From Marinobacter sp. (lineage in GTDB: Bacteria > Pseudomonadota > Gammaproteobacteria > Pseudomonadales > Oleiphilaceae), in assembly GCA_018402255.1 (NCBI GenBank), contig JAGYIS010000004.1, positions 496,001 through 560,000 on the forward strand: a stretch of DNA of 64,000 nt, read 5' to 3'. Made by a program: the position numbers and the translations under genes. A model generated the notes under the pieces. It ran no database searches and was not told the origin of the DNA. It was given only the letters and a program-made list of their open reading frames with translations. Below are positions 1 to 10,052 of this stretch, piece by piece (within the stretch, counting starts at the first letter, position 1; each line of letters starts with the position of its first letter).

Positions 1-903
1 GTCATTGGCATTATTTACGAATCGCGCCCCAACGTGACCGTTGAGGCGGCCAGTCTGTGCCTGAAGTCTGGTAATGCCACCATTTTGCGCGGTGGCTCTG
101 AAGCTATTCACTCGAATCAGGCCATCGCGGCTTGCCTGGCTATCGGGCTGGCCTCCGTCGGTTTGCCAGAGGCGGCGGTGCAGGTTGTAAAGACCACCGA
201 TCGGGCGGCAGTGGGCGAGCTGATCACCATGCCAGAGTATGTCGATGTGATTGTGCCTCGGGGTGGTAAGGGGCTGATCGAGCGGATCAGCCGCGATGCC
301 AGGGTGCCGGTCATCAAACATCTGGATGGCGTGTGCCATGTTTACATCGACAGTCACGCTGATCCGGAAAAGGCCTTGAACGTCGCGGTCAACGCCAAGA
401 CCCACCGCTACGGCACCTGCAATACCATGGAAACACTGTTGGTGGATCAGGAAATTGCCGACGACATGTTGCCATTGCTGGCGGCGGAGTTTGTTGCCAA
501 AGGTGTTGAGCTACGGGGCTGTGAACGCACCTGTCAGGTTTTGAGCGGCATCGTGCCCGCCACCGAAGAGGACTGGCATGCCGAGTACCTCGCGCCGATA
601 TTGGCAGTGCGGGTTGTCGATGGCCTGGACGGAGCGATTGATCACATCAACCATTACAGTTCGCAGCACACTGACAGCATCATCACGGAAAACTACACCC
701 GGGCCCGCCGTTTTCTGACCGAGGTGGATTCGAGTTCCGTGATGGTGAACGCCTCTACCCGGTTTGCCGATGGCTTCGAGTACGGCTTGGGCGCCGAAAT
801 CGGCATCTCCACCGACAAGATACACGCCCGCGGGCCGGTGGGTCTGGAAGGTCTAACGTCACAGAAATACGTGGTCTTTGGCGACGGCCACGTGCGGGCC
901 TGA
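1..903 (+). CDS. proA: Gamma-glutamyl phosphate reductase, 5' end cut by the window
   Basis: ProA reduces gamma-glutamyl phosphate with NADPH to glutamate semialdehyde, the second step of proline synthesis, in the cytoplasm. The open frame runs from base 1, beginning [17 protein letters not shown], so the N-terminal part lies upstream of the window. About 300 residues remain. They include the aldehyde-dehydrogenase-type segment with [14 protein letters not shown], the region around [13 protein letters not shown] that holds the catalytic Cys, and the conserved C-terminal stretch [20 protein letters not shown] followed by GLEGLT. The stop is followed 4 bp later by nadD, an order common in Gammaproteobacteria. 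The family assignment is secure. Confidence 0.96.
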   Translation, partial: VIGIIYESRPNVTVEAASLCLKSGNATILRGGSEAIHSNQAIAACLAIGLASVGLPEAAVQVVKTTDRAAVGELITMPEYVDVIVPRGGKGLIERISRDARVPVIKHLDGVCHVYIDSHADPEKALNVAVNAKTHRYGTCNTMETLLVDQEIADDMLPLLAAEFVAKGVELRGCERTCQVLSGIVPATEEDWHAEYLAPILAVRVVDGLDGAIDHINHYSSQHTDSIITENYTRARRFLTEVDSSSVMVNASTRFADGFEYGLGAEIGISTDKIHARGPVGLEGLTSQKYVVFGDGHVRA

Positions 904-907
904 CATC

Positions 908-1558
908 ATGCATGTGATCTACGGCGGCACCTTTGACCCGATCCACCACGGCCATCTTCGCCTTGCGCTGGAGATTTCCGACGCGCTCTCGGTGGATCAG
1001 GTTCACCTTGTGCCGTGCCATATTCCACCCCACCGGGGCAGCACTGGCGCGACGTCTGAGCAGCGGTTGGAGTTAATACGCCTGGCGATAGGCGGCGAGA
1101 GCCGGTTGTGTGTGGATGATCGGGAGTTGCGCCGTGCTGGTGCTTCTTTCACGGCAGACACCCTCCGGCAATTGCGCGCAGAGTCAGGGCCGAACCAGCC
1201 GCTGGTCATGGTGGTCGGGACGGATGCGTTTGCTGCGTTCGACCGCTGGCGGGACTGGATGGATATACCCGCACTTGCTCATATTGTGGTGGTGCAGCGT
1301 CCGGGAGCGGATATTCCGCTGGGCAGTGAAGCCGCCCGTTTGTTGTCTGAGCGTCGGGCGACCGACCCGGATGCCCTGAAAACAAGTCCTTGCGGCGCCG
1401 TTCTGCAGCTTGATCCGCCCTTGCTGGATATCTCGGCCACCGGTATCCGCCATCGGATCGCCAACGGCCGCTCTCCCCGCTATCTGACGCCTGACCCGGT
1501 ATGGCAAAGAATTCAGTCCCTTCGCCTTTATGGAGCGTGCCCCGCCGGGAACTTTTAG
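908..1558 (+). CDS. nadD: Nicotinate-mononucleotide adenylyltransferase
   Basis: NadD transfers AMP from ATP to nicotinate mononucleotide, giving deamido-NAD in NAD synthesis. The 216-residue protein begins with the nucleotidyltransferase signature [11 protein letters not shown] at residues 6-16 and has the second family motif ISATGIR at 175-181 (usually ISSTxIR). Length matches the family (E. coli about 213). I chose the ATG at 908, because the frame is open upstream to 878 but residues before MHVIYGG do not look like the family and overlap proA. It lies between proA and rsfS, its usual neighbour. Confidence 0.95.
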   Translation: MHVIYGGTFDPIHHGHLRLALEISDALSVDQVHLVPCHIPPHRGSTGATSEQRLELIRLAIGGESRLCVDDRELRRAGASFTADTLRQLRAESGPNQPLVMVVGTDAFAAFDRWRDWMDIPALAHIVVVQRPGADIPLGSEAARLLSERRATDPDALKTSPCGAVLQLDPPLLDISATGIRHRIANGRSPRYLTPDPVWQRIQSLRLYGACPAGNF

Positions 1559-1628
1559 TGATACAATCGCGTCTGAATATCACTTATCGGGTGGCCTTTC
1601 TGGCCAAAGCCCGGACTACAGGGTAATT

Positions 1629-1979
1629 ATGCAGGCAGAACAACTGAAAGATCTGGTCGTAACCGCACTTGAAAACATCAAGGCACAGGATGTCAGCGTG
1701 ATTGATGTCCGTGATCGTACCAGCGTCACTGATTACATGGTGCTTGCATCCGGTACCTCCAGTCGTCACGTTAAATCTCTGGCGGATTCTGTCGTCTCTG
1801 ATGCCAAAGACCAGGGCGTAAAAGCGAATAATGTCGAAGGCGCTGGCGGTAGCGACTGGATTCTTGTGGATCTGGGCGATGTAGTAGTGCATCTGATGAT
1901 GCCTGCGGCTCGCGAATTCTACGATCTGGAGCGCTTTTGGCGGGATGCTCCAGACGTGGGTGCAGCGGGTAGCGAGTAA
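1629..1979 (+). CDS. rsfS: Ribosomal silencing factor RsfS
   Basis: RsfS binds ribosomal protein L14 on the 50S subunit and blocks 30S joining, damping translation in poor nutrients. The 116-residue product (DUF143/Iojap family) shows the conserved blocks [39 protein letters not shown] and [10 protein letters not shown]. The start at 1629 ([10 protein letters not shown]) is chosen because upstream in-frame residues are unlike the family. It sits between nadD and rlmH, the standard order, with 2 bp to rlmH, so translational coupling is likely. Confidence 0.95.
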   Translation: MQAEQLKDLVVTALENIKAQDVSVIDVRDRTSVTDYMVLASGTSSRHVKSLADSVVSDAKDQGVKANNVEGAGGSDWILVDLGDVVVHLMMPAAREFYDLERFWRDAPDVGAAGSE

Positions 1980-1981
1980 TC

Positions 1982-2452
1982 ATGAAACTGCGTCTGATCT
2001 GTGTGGGGCAAAAAATGCCCGACTGGGTCAGTGCGGGGTACAACGATTATGCTCGGCGCATGCCGCCCGAGTTGCCCCTGGAACTGACTGAAATCCCCAT
2101 GGCTCACCGTGGCAAGAACCCGGATATAGCCCGGCTTATGCAGCGGGAGAGCGATGCGATTCTGGCAACTGTTGGCCAGCGTGACCGGGTAATTGCTTTG
2201 GAGGTTGGCGGCAAGCCCTGGTCAACAGAGCGACTGGCCAGTCAGCTCGAGAGCTGGCAGCAGGACGGTCAGGATGTCTGCTTTCTGGTAGGCGGTCCCG
2301 ATGGTCTGGCAGACGCCTGCCGGCAACGGGCCGATCAGCAGTGGTCGCTGTCTCCTCTTACTCTGCCTCATCCCCTGGTGCGTATTGTTCTTTCTGAACA
2401 GCTCTATCGTGCCTGGTCCATCACCCGAAACCACCCCTACCACCGGGCCTAG
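1982..2452 (+). CDS. rlmH: 23S rRNA (pseudouridine1915-N3)-methyltransferase RlmH
   Basis: RlmH methylates pseudouridine 1915 in helix 69 of 23S rRNA on assembled 70S ribosomes, using S-adenosylmethionine. The 156-residue length is that of the family. The SPOUT knot features are visible: the glycine loop FLVGGPDGL and the C-terminal signature [20 protein letters not shown]. It starts 2 bp after rsfS and ends 8 bp before mrdA, so it belongs to the same ribosome-plus-elongation transcription unit. Confidence 0.96.
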   Translation: MKLRLICVGQKMPDWVSAGYNDYARRMPPELPLELTEIPMAHRGKNPDIARLMQRESDAILATVGQRDRVIALEVGGKPWSTERLASQLESWQQDGQDVCFLVGGPDGLADACRQRADQQWSLSPLTLPHPLVRIVLSEQLYRAWSITRNHPYHRA

Positions 2453-2460
2453 GAGTTTTT

Positions 2461-4356
2461 ATGGCCTGGGGCGAATTCAAAAACACGGCTGCCGAGCGAA
2501 GACTTTTTCAGCGTCGTGCTCTGGTCATGCTGATTTTTGTGTCCATGGCCATGATCGGGCTTCTGGCCCGAATGTATCAGCTGCAGATTGTCGAGCATGA
2601 CATTTATACGACTTTGTCAGACAAAAATCGGGTACAGGTGCAATCGGTTCCGCCGCCCAGAGGCCTTGTCTACGACAGGAACAATTTCCTGTTGGCAGAG
2701 AACCGCCCGGTGTTCAGTCTTACCCTCGTGCCTGAGCGAGTCGATGGTATGGAGGCAACACTGACAAGCCTTGCGGGCATACTCGACATCGCAGAGGAAG
2801 ATATTGAACGGTTCCAGCGACGACTGCGCGAGCCGCGCCGCCCATTCCAGGAGCTCCCGCTGAGCTACGATCTCAGCGAGGAAGAAATCGCCCGGATGGC
2901 GGTGCACCGGCATGAGTTCCCGGGGGTTGAGGTCAAGGCAGAACTGGTTCGTTATTATCCTCATAGTGAATTGACAGCCCACGCGCTGGGCTTTGTAGGC
3001 AGGATCAACCGCGAAGAGTTACAACGCATTGATGCGGTCAACTACGCCGGAACCAACTACATCGGCAAGTCTGGGATCGAGCGCTTTTATGAGCAGGTGT
3101 TGCATGGCACGGTCGGATACCAGCATGTTGAAACCAATGCTCGCGGGCGCATTCTCCGGGTGCTGGAACGAGTCAACCCGGTGCCCGGCGAAGATTTGCA
3201 ACTGCACCTGGACCTGCGCTTACAGCGCAAGGCTCATGAACTTCTGAGTGGGCGTCGTGGTGCCATCATAGCCATAGAGCCGGACACTGGCGGCATCCTC
3301 GCTCTGGCCAGCGTGCCGGGATTTGATGCAAATAAGTTTGTCACCGGCATCAGTGTGAACGAATACCGGGATCTCAGCGAAGACATCGATAAGCCGCTGT
3401 TCAATCGGGCGCTCCGGGGTCAATACCCGCCGGGCTCAACGATAAAGCCGATGATGGCGGTTGCAGCACTCGACAGCGGAGCCACAACCCGTGAACGTCG
3501 GATCTGGGATCCCGGTTACTTTCAGCTGCGCGAAGGCGGTCGGCGTTTCCGGAACTGGAACCGATCCGGTGACGGCTGGGTTGATCTAAAGACATCCATG
3601 GCAAGATCCAACGACGTCTATTTTTATGAAGTTGGCGTTGAAATGGGCGTTGATGTCATGTCGCAATACCTGGCGCAGTTTGGCTTTGGTGAAGTTGCTA
3701 CGCTGGATGTTTCGGGCGCCCTCAGTGGCTTGTTGCCGACGGCGGACTGGAAGCGAGGGGCCCGAGATGAGCCGTGGTACCCGGGAGATTCAGTCAATAT
3801 GAGCATTGGCCAGGGTTTTTTCCTGTCGACCCCGCTGCAGCTGGCCACGGCCACGGCGCTGATTGCCAACCGAGGGGAATGGGTTGAGCCGCGTTTACTG
3901 AAAGACATTCGTGGTGATCGCTCGGTTGAGGAGTTTTTGCCGAAAGAAACTCATGAGCCGCTGATCCTGAAGAATCCCGACGATTGGGAATACGTGGTGG
4001 ATACCATGGTCGAGGTTATGCACGGTACGCGAGGCACTGCTCGTGCCGCCGCCCAAGGTGCAAACTATCGGATTGCGGGTAAAACCGGCACTGCCCAGGT
4101 ATTCAGTCTGGCCGCAGACGAAGAGTACGACGAAGAGCAGGTACGGGAGCGTCTTCGGGATCACGCCCTGTTTGTTGGTTTTGCCCCGGCGGATGACCCC
4201 AAGATCGTGGTTGCCATCATTGTCGAAAACGGTGGTGGCGGCAGCTCGAACGCGGCACCGGTGGCGCGGGCCCTGTTTGATGCCTGGCTGGAAGATTTTC
4301 CGGCCGCAGAACAGAACGCGGTGGTTACCAAGAATGCATCGGAGGGGAGTCGCTGA
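2461..4356 (+). CDS. mrdA: Penicillin-binding protein 2 (elongasome transpeptidase)
   Basis: PBP2 is the monofunctional transpeptidase that cross-links new peptidoglycan in side-wall elongation, working with RodA. The 631-residue protein has one N-terminal membrane anchor (about residues 18-38), a dimerisation/pedestal domain, and a transpeptidase domain. The active-site motifs are STIK (S326, K329), SND (383-385) and KTG (541-543). A spaced Shine-Dalgarno-like AGGAG lies just before the ATG. Its stop overlaps the rodA start as ATGA, so the two are translationally coupled, as in E. coli. Confidence 0.97.
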   Translation: MAWGEFKNTAAERRLFQRRALVMLIFVSMAMIGLLARMYQLQIVEHDIYTTLSDKNRVQVQSVPPPRGLVYDRNNFLLAENRPVFSLTLVPERVDGMEATLTSLAGILDIAEEDIERFQRRLREPRRPFQELPLSYDLSEEEIARMAVHRHEFPGVEVKAELVRYYPHSELTAHALGFVGRINREELQRIDAVNYAGTNYIGKSGIERFYEQVLHGTVGYQHVETNARGRILRVLERVNPVPGEDLQLHLDLRLQRKAHELLSGRRGAIIAIEPDTGGILALASVPGFDANKFVTGISVNEYRDLSEDIDKPLFNRALRGQYPPGSTIKPMMAVAALDSGATTRERRIWDPGYFQLREGGRRFRNWNRSGDGWVDLKTSMARSNDVYFYEVGVEMGVDVMSQYLAQFGFGEVATLDVSGALSGLLPTADWKRGARDEPWYPGDSVNMSIGQGFFLSTPLQLATATALIANRGEWVEPRLLKDIRGDRSVEEFLPKETHEPLILKNPDDWEYVVDTMVEVMHGTRGTARAAAQGANYRIAGKTGTAQVFSLAADEEYDEEQVRERLRDHALFVGFAPADDPKIVVAIIVENGGGGSSNAAPVARALFDAWLEDFPAAEQNAVVTKNASEGSR

Positions 4357-5498
4357 TGGCGTTGGGGAGTGTATTTAACAACTCGGCCGACAATTACCTG
4401 ACGCGCTCCAGAAGTGTGTGGTCTACGCTTCATCTGGATCCGCTGTTGCTACTGCTGCTGCTGTTGTTGATGGGGGCTGGTTTGTTCGTGCTTTACAGCG
4501 GGGCTGACCGGAACATTGAGGTAGTCAAGGCGCAGGGTATCCGGTTTGTTGTTGCTCTGGTGGTGATGTTTGTTTTTGCACAACTGGATCCGGCGGTGTT
4601 TCGCCGGTGGGCCCCATGGCTCTATCTTGCCGGGATGATGGGGCTGCTGGCGGTGTTGCTTGTGGGCGTCGGGGCCAAAGGGGCACAGCGCTGGCTGGCC
4701 ATCCCGGGTTTGCCGAGATTTCAGCCATCAGAGCTTATGAAACTGGTCGTGCCCATGATGGCGGCCTGGTACTTGTCCAGACACTACCTGCCACCGCGGC
4801 TGTCGCATGTCGCAATTGGATTGGTCATCGTGCTGGTACCCATGGCGCTGATTGTTCAGCAGCCAGATCTCGGTACTTCGTTGCTGGTTGGTATGGCTGG
4901 AATTTTCGTGGTGTTCTTCGCTGGCATCAGCTGGAAACTGATCGCTGCGTTTTTTGCTCTGGTGTCGGTATCAACGCCGATGATGTGGTTTTTTGTCATG
5001 AGGGACTATCAGAAACAGCGGGTGCTGACCCTGCTGGATCCGCAAAGTGATCCGCTCGGGGCCGGCTGGAACATCATCCAGTCAAAGACCGCTATCGGTT
5101 CTGGCGGCATGGACGGCAAGGGCTGGCTTCAGGGCACCCAATCTCATCTGGAGTTCCTGCCGGAGAGCCATACCGATTTCATTGTTGCTGTCCTGGCAGA
5201 AGAGTTCGGCTTTATCGGTATGTTGCTGTTAATGAGCCTGTATTTGCTGATTATTCTGCGGTGCCTGTACATCGCTGCGACAGCCCAGGATTCGTTCAGC
5301 CGGCTGTTGGCCGGAGCCTTGACCATGACGTTCTTTATCTACATTTTTGTCAATGTTGGTATGGTCAGTGGTCTGTTGCCCGTGGTAGGGGTGCCATTGC
5401 CATTGGTCAGCTATGGCGGTACGTCCGGGGTGACGTTGATGGCGGCGTTTGGTGTGTTGATGTCGATTCAAACGCACCGTCGAATGATTACAGCATGA
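4356..5498 (+). CDS. rodA: Peptidoglycan glycosyltransferase RodA
   Basis: RodA is the SEDS-family polymerase that extends glycan strands from lipid II in the elongasome. The 380-residue polytopic protein shows the SEDS signatures: GAKGAQRWLAIPGLPRFQPSE, QQPDLGTSLLVG, the extracellular loop with SHTDFIVAVLAEEFGF, and the C-terminal GLLPVVGVPLPLVSYGGTS. The first membrane segment is unusually leucine-rich, which gives a CTG-rich stretch in the DNA near 4440. The start overlaps the mrdA stop by 1 bp. No mltB gene lies between rodA and rlpA, where some relatives have one. Confidence 0.97.
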   Translation: MALGSVFNNSADNYLTRSRSVWSTLHLDPLLLLLLLLLMGAGLFVLYSGADRNIEVVKAQGIRFVVALVVMFVFAQLDPAVFRRWAPWLYLAGMMGLLAVLLVGVGAKGAQRWLAIPGLPRFQPSELMKLVVPMMAAWYLSRHYLPPRLSHVAIGLVIVLVPMALIVQQPDLGTSLLVGMAGIFVVFFAGISWKLIAAFFALVSVSTPMMWFFVMRDYQKQRVLTLLDPQSDPLGAGWNIIQSKTAIGSGGMDGKGWLQGTQSHLEFLPESHTDFIVAVLAEEFGFIGMLLLMSLYLLIILRCLYIAATAQDSFSRLLAGALTMTFFIYIFVNVGMVSGLLPVVGVPLPLVSYGGTSGVTLMAAFGVLMSIQTHRRMITA

Positions 5499-5587
5499 GG
5501 TTGTATCCGGGATGATGGCTTGCCGGTAATGGTTAAAGCCACCGGGAACCCGTTACAATATTTCAGGTCAGTAAAGCCTGGCGCGGG

Positions 5588-6511
5588 ATGAAACCACATG
5601 GGTTGCCGAACATAATGGTCAAAGAACAAAAATCCGGATGGCTGGTATTGCTGGCGGCTCTGGTGTTAGCAGGGTGTGGAAGCGCACCGAAGGCGCCGGA
5701 GACGGATCACTCCTCCCGGTACACCATGAAACAGGATCGTGCGCCGTCCGGCAACTTTGATGTGTCCGGCCTGCAAGATGCGGTGCCCCGCTATGAGGCG
5801 CCGCGGACTGCCGGCAACATGTCACAGTATCAGGTCTGGGGTAAAACCTACCGGGTGATGGACAGCAACGACGGTTACGTGGCTCGGGGCGTTGCCAGTT
5901 GGTATGGTGAAAAATTCCATGGTCACAAAACCTCCAATGGTGAGGTGTTCGACATGTACTCCATGTCTGCGGCCCACAAGTCCATGCGCATTCCCAGCTA
6001 TGCCCGGGTGACCAACCTCGACAATGGCCAGTCAGTCATTGTCAGAGTCAACGATCGCGGTCCGTTTCACGGTGATCGCCTGATTGATCTGTCTTATGCT
6101 GCGGCCAAGAAGCTGGGCTACAAATCGCGGGGCACCGCAAGGGTGGAAGTTGAAGCCATCACGGTTCGGCAAGACGGATCCATGACTCTGGCAGGGAAGC
6201 CGTTCAATCCGGGTGTGGCGGCGCCAGTGGTGGCCAGTCGCACTGCCTCGACGGAAGCGCAAGACCCGGCTCTCGGGCTGTTTGTTCAGTTGGGGTCGTT
6301 CAGCCAGCGAGACCCGGCCGAGGAGTTGCTGAACAAGGCGCGCCGTGTGGTGGAGCGCCCAATGCGGGTGCGGCAGGTCAATACCGATGCTGGCCGGTTT
6401 CACCGGGCCCAGGTGGGACCTTTTGATGACGAGGCGGAAGCTCGCAATGCTCAGAATTTACTGCAATCCAACGGCTTTGCTCAGTCCATTGTGCTGACCG
6501 ATTCCCGTTGA
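5588..6511 (+). CDS. rlpA: Septal-ring lytic transglycosylase-like lipoprotein RlpA
   Basis: RlpA is an outer-membrane lipoprotein that binds, and in Pseudomonas cleaves, denuded glycan strands at the septum. The 307-residue protein has a lipoprotein signal ending VLAGC (Cys30; Cys21 if translation starts at the ATG at 5615, which gives a more typical signal peptide). A double-psi beta-barrel follows, with GVASWYGEKFHGHKTSNGE, IVRVNDRGPF and DRLIDLSYAAAKKLG. The C-terminus is a SPOR domain (from about GLFVQLGSF) that targets septal peptidoglycan. The start is uncertain between 5588 and 5615. It lies between rodA and dacA, as in many Gammaproteobacteria. Confidence 0.92.
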   Translation: MKPHGLPNIMVKEQKSGWLVLLAALVLAGCGSAPKAPETDHSSRYTMKQDRAPSGNFDVSGLQDAVPRYEAPRTAGNMSQYQVWGKTYRVMDSNDGYVARGVASWYGEKFHGHKTSNGEVFDMYSMSAAHKSMRIPSYARVTNLDNGQSVIVRVNDRGPFHGDRLIDLSYAAAKKLGYKSRGTARVEVEAITVRQDGSMTLAGKPFNPGVAAPVVASRTASTEAQDPALGLFVQLGSFSQRDPAEELLNKARRVVERPMRVRQVNTDAGRFHRAQVGPFDDEAEARNAQNLLQSNGFAQSIVLTDSR

Positions 6512-6548
6512 TTGCCCGAAACCAAAAAAGAAACACACCTTACGACGA

Positions 6549-7724
6549 ATGAACCTACCCATGGCTTTGAACTTAATGATTCGCAAACTTTTCCTGATTC
6601 TGTCACTGGCCACGCTGTTGGCTGGGCATGCTGTGGCCCAGGCGGTGCTGATCCCTGCGCCACCTCAGATCGCCGGCAGCTCCTGGGTGCTGATGGACCC
6701 ATTGACCGGTCGCGTCATCATGGAGCACAACAGTGGTGAACGGCTGCCACCGGCCAGTTTGACCAAAATGATGACCGCGTACATCGTTGAGCGGGAGCTT
6801 GATGAGGGCCGCATTGCGATGACCGATATGGTGCCGGTCAGCGTCAAGGCCTGGCAGACCGGTGGTTCCCGTATGTTTGTCCGGGAAGGCACTCAGGTCA
6901 CTGTTGAAGACCTGTTAAAGGGCGTCATAATTCAATCCGGTAACGACGCCTCTGTCGCCTTGGCGGAGTTTGTCGCCGGCAGCGAAGGTGCCTTCGTCGA
7001 TATCATGAACCAGCAGGCAAAGCTGCTTGGTATGAACAATACCAACTTCGAAAATGCCACCGGGTTGCCGGCACCCAATCAGTATTCGACGGCTTACGAT
7101 CTGGCCATTCTGGCCCAGGCGATCATTGAAGATTATCCGGAAAATTATCCGCTGTATGCAGTCAAGAGCTTCACCTATAACAATATCCGGCAGCCTAACC
7201 GCAACAGTCTGTTGTGGCGTGATGACAGCGTTGACGGCCTGAAAACCGGTCATACCGAAGAGGCGGGCTACTGCCTGGTGGCGTCTGCGAAGCGTGATAA
7301 CACCCGTCTGATTGCCGCCGTCATGGGGTCCAGCAGTGCCCAGGTGCGCGCTCAGGAAGTCCAGAAAATGCTCAACTACGGTTTCCGGTACTACGAATCA
7401 GCGCGCCTGTTCCGCGCTGGCCAGGAGTTGGTTGAATCCAAGGTATGGGGTGGCAAAAGCGATCAGATATCGATCGGACTGGCCGAGGATGTTTATGTCA
7501 CTATTCCTCGCGGTGCGAAAGATCAGCTCGAATCGCTGGTTGACCTTGATTCTGTGATCAAAGCACCCATCAAGGTCGGAGACGAATTGGGCCGTATCCA
7601 GGTGACACTTGATGGTGAAACGGTTGTTGATCAGCCAGTACTGGCCTTGACTGAAGTGCCGCAAGGCGGGCTGTTCAAGCGCCTTTGGGACGCCATCAAG
7701 CTGTTTTTTGTACAACTGTTTTAA
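6549..7724 (+). CDS. dacA: D-alanyl-D-alanine carboxypeptidase (PBP5/6 type)
   Basis: DacA removes the terminal D-Ala of muropeptide pentapeptides in the periplasm. The 391-residue protein has a cleaved signal (LATLLAGHAVAQ), an S11-type catalytic domain with SLTK (S70, K73), SGN (130-132) and KTG (232-234), the PBP5 C-terminal beta domain, and a C-terminal amphipathic membrane anchor ending KRLWDAIKLFFVQLF. The start could be any of three nearby ATG codons (6549, 6561, 6576); the signal peptide is complete from each. It follows rlpA and precedes ybeD. Confidence 0.95.
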   Translation: MNLPMALNLMIRKLFLILSLATLLAGHAVAQAVLIPAPPQIAGSSWVLMDPLTGRVIMEHNSGERLPPASLTKMMTAYIVERELDEGRIAMTDMVPVSVKAWQTGGSRMFVREGTQVTVEDLLKGVIIQSGNDASVALAEFVAGSEGAFVDIMNQQAKLLGMNNTNFENATGLPAPNQYSTAYDLAILAQAIIEDYPENYPLYAVKSFTYNNIRQPNRNSLLWRDDSVDGLKTGHTEEAGYCLVASAKRDNTRLIAAVMGSSSAQVRAQEVQKMLNYGFRYYESARLFRAGQELVESKVWGGKSDQISIGLAEDVYVTIPRGAKDQLESLVDLDSVIKAPIKVGDELGRIQVTLDGETVVDQPVLALTEVPQGGLFKRLWDAIKLFFVQLF

Positions 7725-7769
7725 TGAAGGCGGCTGGCGGCAATGACCAGCGGCCGGGAGTGATAGGGC

Positions 7770-8039
7770 ATGAGCGAGCAGAAACCGCCAAAAATTGAAT
7801 TTCCCTGTGACTATGTCATCAAAGTTATCGGGAACGCGGCGCCAGATTTTTCGGAGTTTGTGCTGGACGTTGTAGGGCAGCATGCTCCGGGCGTTCGTGA
7901 GGCTGATCTTTCGGTGACGGGCAGCAGCAAGGGTCGCTTTACATCGGTTCAGCTGAAGATCGTAGCGACCGGCGAAGCGCAGCTCCAGGCGCTGTTTGAG
8001 GATCTCAAAGCAAGCGGCCGCGTTCACATGGTCCTGTAA
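7770..8039 (+). CDS. ybeD: YbeD family (DUF493) small regulatory-like protein
   Basis: This is an 89-residue cytoplasmic protein of the DUF493/YbeD family. The family has an ACT-like alpha-beta fold of unproven function and lies almost always between dacA and lipB, as here. Conserved features seen are the N-terminal [13 protein letters not shown] and the segment [21 protein letters not shown]. Its stop is 4 bp before the lipB start, so co-translation is likely. Placement has suggested a role linked to lipoylation, but that is inference. Confidence 0.93.
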   Translation: MSEQKPPKIEFPCDYVIKVIGNAAPDFSEFVLDVVGQHAPGVREADLSVTGSSKGRFTSVQLKIVATGEAQLQALFEDLKASGRVHMVL

Positions 8040-8043
8040 CACC

Positions 8044-8683
8044 ATGACAGACCTGATCGTCCGTTCGCTGGGGCAGCAGCCCTACATGGAAACCTGGGAA
8101 GCGATGAAAACATTCACCGCCAACCGGGATGAAAGCACGGTCGATGAACTGTGGTGCCTTGAGCACCCTCGGGTATTTACCCAGGGCCAGGCGGGTAAGG
8201 CAGAGCATATTCTGTTGCCGGGAGATATTCCGGTGATTCAGGTAGACCGGGGCGGGCAGGTTACCTACCACGGACCGGGGCAACTGGTGATCTATCTGCT
8301 GATCGATCTGACCCGGCGCAAGTTGGGCGTTCGCACCCTGGTGGATGAGATTGAGCATGCTATTGTGCGTGCGCTGGTGCCGTCCAAAATAGATGCCGCG
8401 CCCAGATCTGATGCCCCCGGTGTCTACGTCAACGGCGCCAAGATTGCCTCATTGGGGTTGCGGGTTCGCCGGGGCTGCTCGTTTCATGGTCTTGGCGCTC
8501 AACGTCAACATGGATATGGAGCCGTTCAGTCGAATCAATCCCTGTGGTTATGCCGGAATGTCGATGTGCCAGGTCAGTGATTTTGAGCCCGGCGTATCGG
8601 TTTATGAGGTTGAGCGCAGGTTAGTGCAGGCGCTGACCAGCGGCCTTGGTCACCAGCAGGTGGAGCAGCGCCAGGGCTGGTGA
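8044..8683 (+). pseudogene. lipB: Octanoyltransferase LipB, interrupted by a 1-bp frameshift
   Basis: LipB moves octanoate from acyl carrier protein to lipoyl domains, before LipA inserts sulfur. The first part ([20 protein letters not shown] to RRGCSFHG) is clearly LipB, with [17 protein letters not shown] and the catalytic Lys133 in [10 protein letters not shown]. At 8491-8493 the sequence reads CTTGG where CTGG would continue the family frame. Downstream, the +1 frame carries [20 protein letters not shown] with the catalytic Cys, and ends at 8683. As written, the first frame stops at 8580 without the Cys. A single extra T explains this. It may be a sequencing error or a true mutation; lipA at 42.7 kb is intact. 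Confidence 0.88.
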
Positions 8684-8694
8684 GCACTGAGCCG

Positions 8695-9811
8695 CTAGCG
8701 GTCAGCGGCTCGGCAAGTGCGATTTCTGCCCTCGGATTTGGCTTTGTAAAGCGCCTCATCGGCGTACTGAAGTAGCCGGTCAATCGATTCTGACCCGTGA
8801 ATTGTCGCCACCCCGATACTGACCGTTACCGTGATGGACTTGTTTTCCGGCCTGAACCATCTGGCTCGCCACCGCTTTGCGGATGCGCTCGGCCGAGGCC
8901 TCGGCGTCTTCAGTTGCCGTCTCCGGCAAAAGAATCAGAAATTCCTCCCCGCCCCAGCGGGCAATGGTGTCCACCTTTCGGCTGTGCCCTGTCAGTGTCC
9001 GGCCGACCAGCACAATGGTGTCGTCTCCCACCTGGTGGCCATGGGTATCGTTGACCTGCTTGAACAGATCAATGTCCATCAACAGCACCGAGAACGGACG
9101 GCTGTTTCTGAGATAACGCTGGTATTCTGCCTCAAGCTGCTCAAGTCCTTCGCGTCGATTGGCCAATCCGGTCAGGGCGTCATGCTTTGCAGCATACTCA
9201 AACTCCTTGGCCAGCTTGATAAGGCCCAGCTTGCTGCGGCGCCGGCTCTGATCGAGGATGTAACAAGTGACCATCTCAAAGGCCAGAACAATAATCAGAG
9301 TAAGCCTGAAGGTCGTGCTGTAGGGGGTATCGAACAGGGCATCACCGAGCGGGCTGAACAGGCCAAGCACCGCAAGCCAACCGCCCAGGCAGGCGAAGAT
9401 GCCGATGCGGGCTTCGCTGATGTAGAAAATGATGGGCGGGTAAGCAAACAGCCAGATAATGGCGGAGCCGTCTTCAACGGCGTAGGTGGCCAGGTAGGTA
9501 AACAGAGCGGTGATCAGCGTAATAAAGACGCGCCGTTGCAAGGTTTTTTGGCCGGCAATCAGGAATACGATGGCATTGGCGCCCAGCAGCACGGCAAAGC
9601 TCAGTAACAGCGGCGCGGTGATGGAGTCGCCCTGCTGGGTTGAGCGCCAGGAAAAGAATACCAGCAACGGAACGGCTGCGGCAGTCAGTCCGTTGATCAG
9701 AGCCGGGACAGGGATTTCGCCTTTTACCCGGAATTGGGAGAGTTCAGAATCCGGTGTTCTGACAGTTGGCTGGGTCATGTCTGGGCTTTTCTTGTATTTG
9801 ATGAAAGTCAC
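8695..9811 (-). pseudogene. Membrane diguanylate cyclase (GGDEF), apparent 1-bp frameshift near its end
   Basis: The protein makes the second messenger c-di-GMP from two GTP. About six hydrophobic segments in the first 190 residues form a membrane sensor of MASE-like type, followed by a GGDEF domain beginning near KHDALTGLANRR. The active site is GGEEF at 287-291. An inhibitory I-site RKVD lies at 278-281, exactly five residues before it, suggesting product feedback. Past QMVQAG the frame degenerates and stops at 8780. Dropping one A from the run at 8843-8846 restores SITVTVSIGVAT and YADEALYKAKSEGRN, ending at 8695. Without the fix, the last helix-strand of the domain is lost. Confidence 0.82.
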
Positions 9812-10052
9812 ACTCTGAGTGTTAACGAATTCTAGATCGCCTTGTGACCTGACATTGTTTTAAATCGTAACTGTGAGATAAAACAGATTTAAAGGGATTT
9901 GAATCCATACACATTGGCTGAAGAAACGGAAAATCAGCGACTGATCAGTTAGGTCGTCATCGCTTGTGATCCGTATAATGAAGAAATCGCGTGTTTCAGG
10001 GCGCTGGGTCAAGCCCGGAGAGCTCATCATTTGCTGAACATACAGGTTATCC

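Noticed and set aside
4440..4475. CTG/TTG-rich run suggesting a microsatellite
   Set aside because: It encodes the leucine-rich first membrane helix of RodA in frame; no exact long repeat.
7398..8045. 215-aa minus-strand open frame
   Set aside because: Antisense to dacA and ybeD, both firmly identified.
8831..9607. 258-aa plus-strand open frame
   Set aside because: It lies antisense to the diguanylate cyclase, whose GGEEF and I-site are clear; the frame has no family features.
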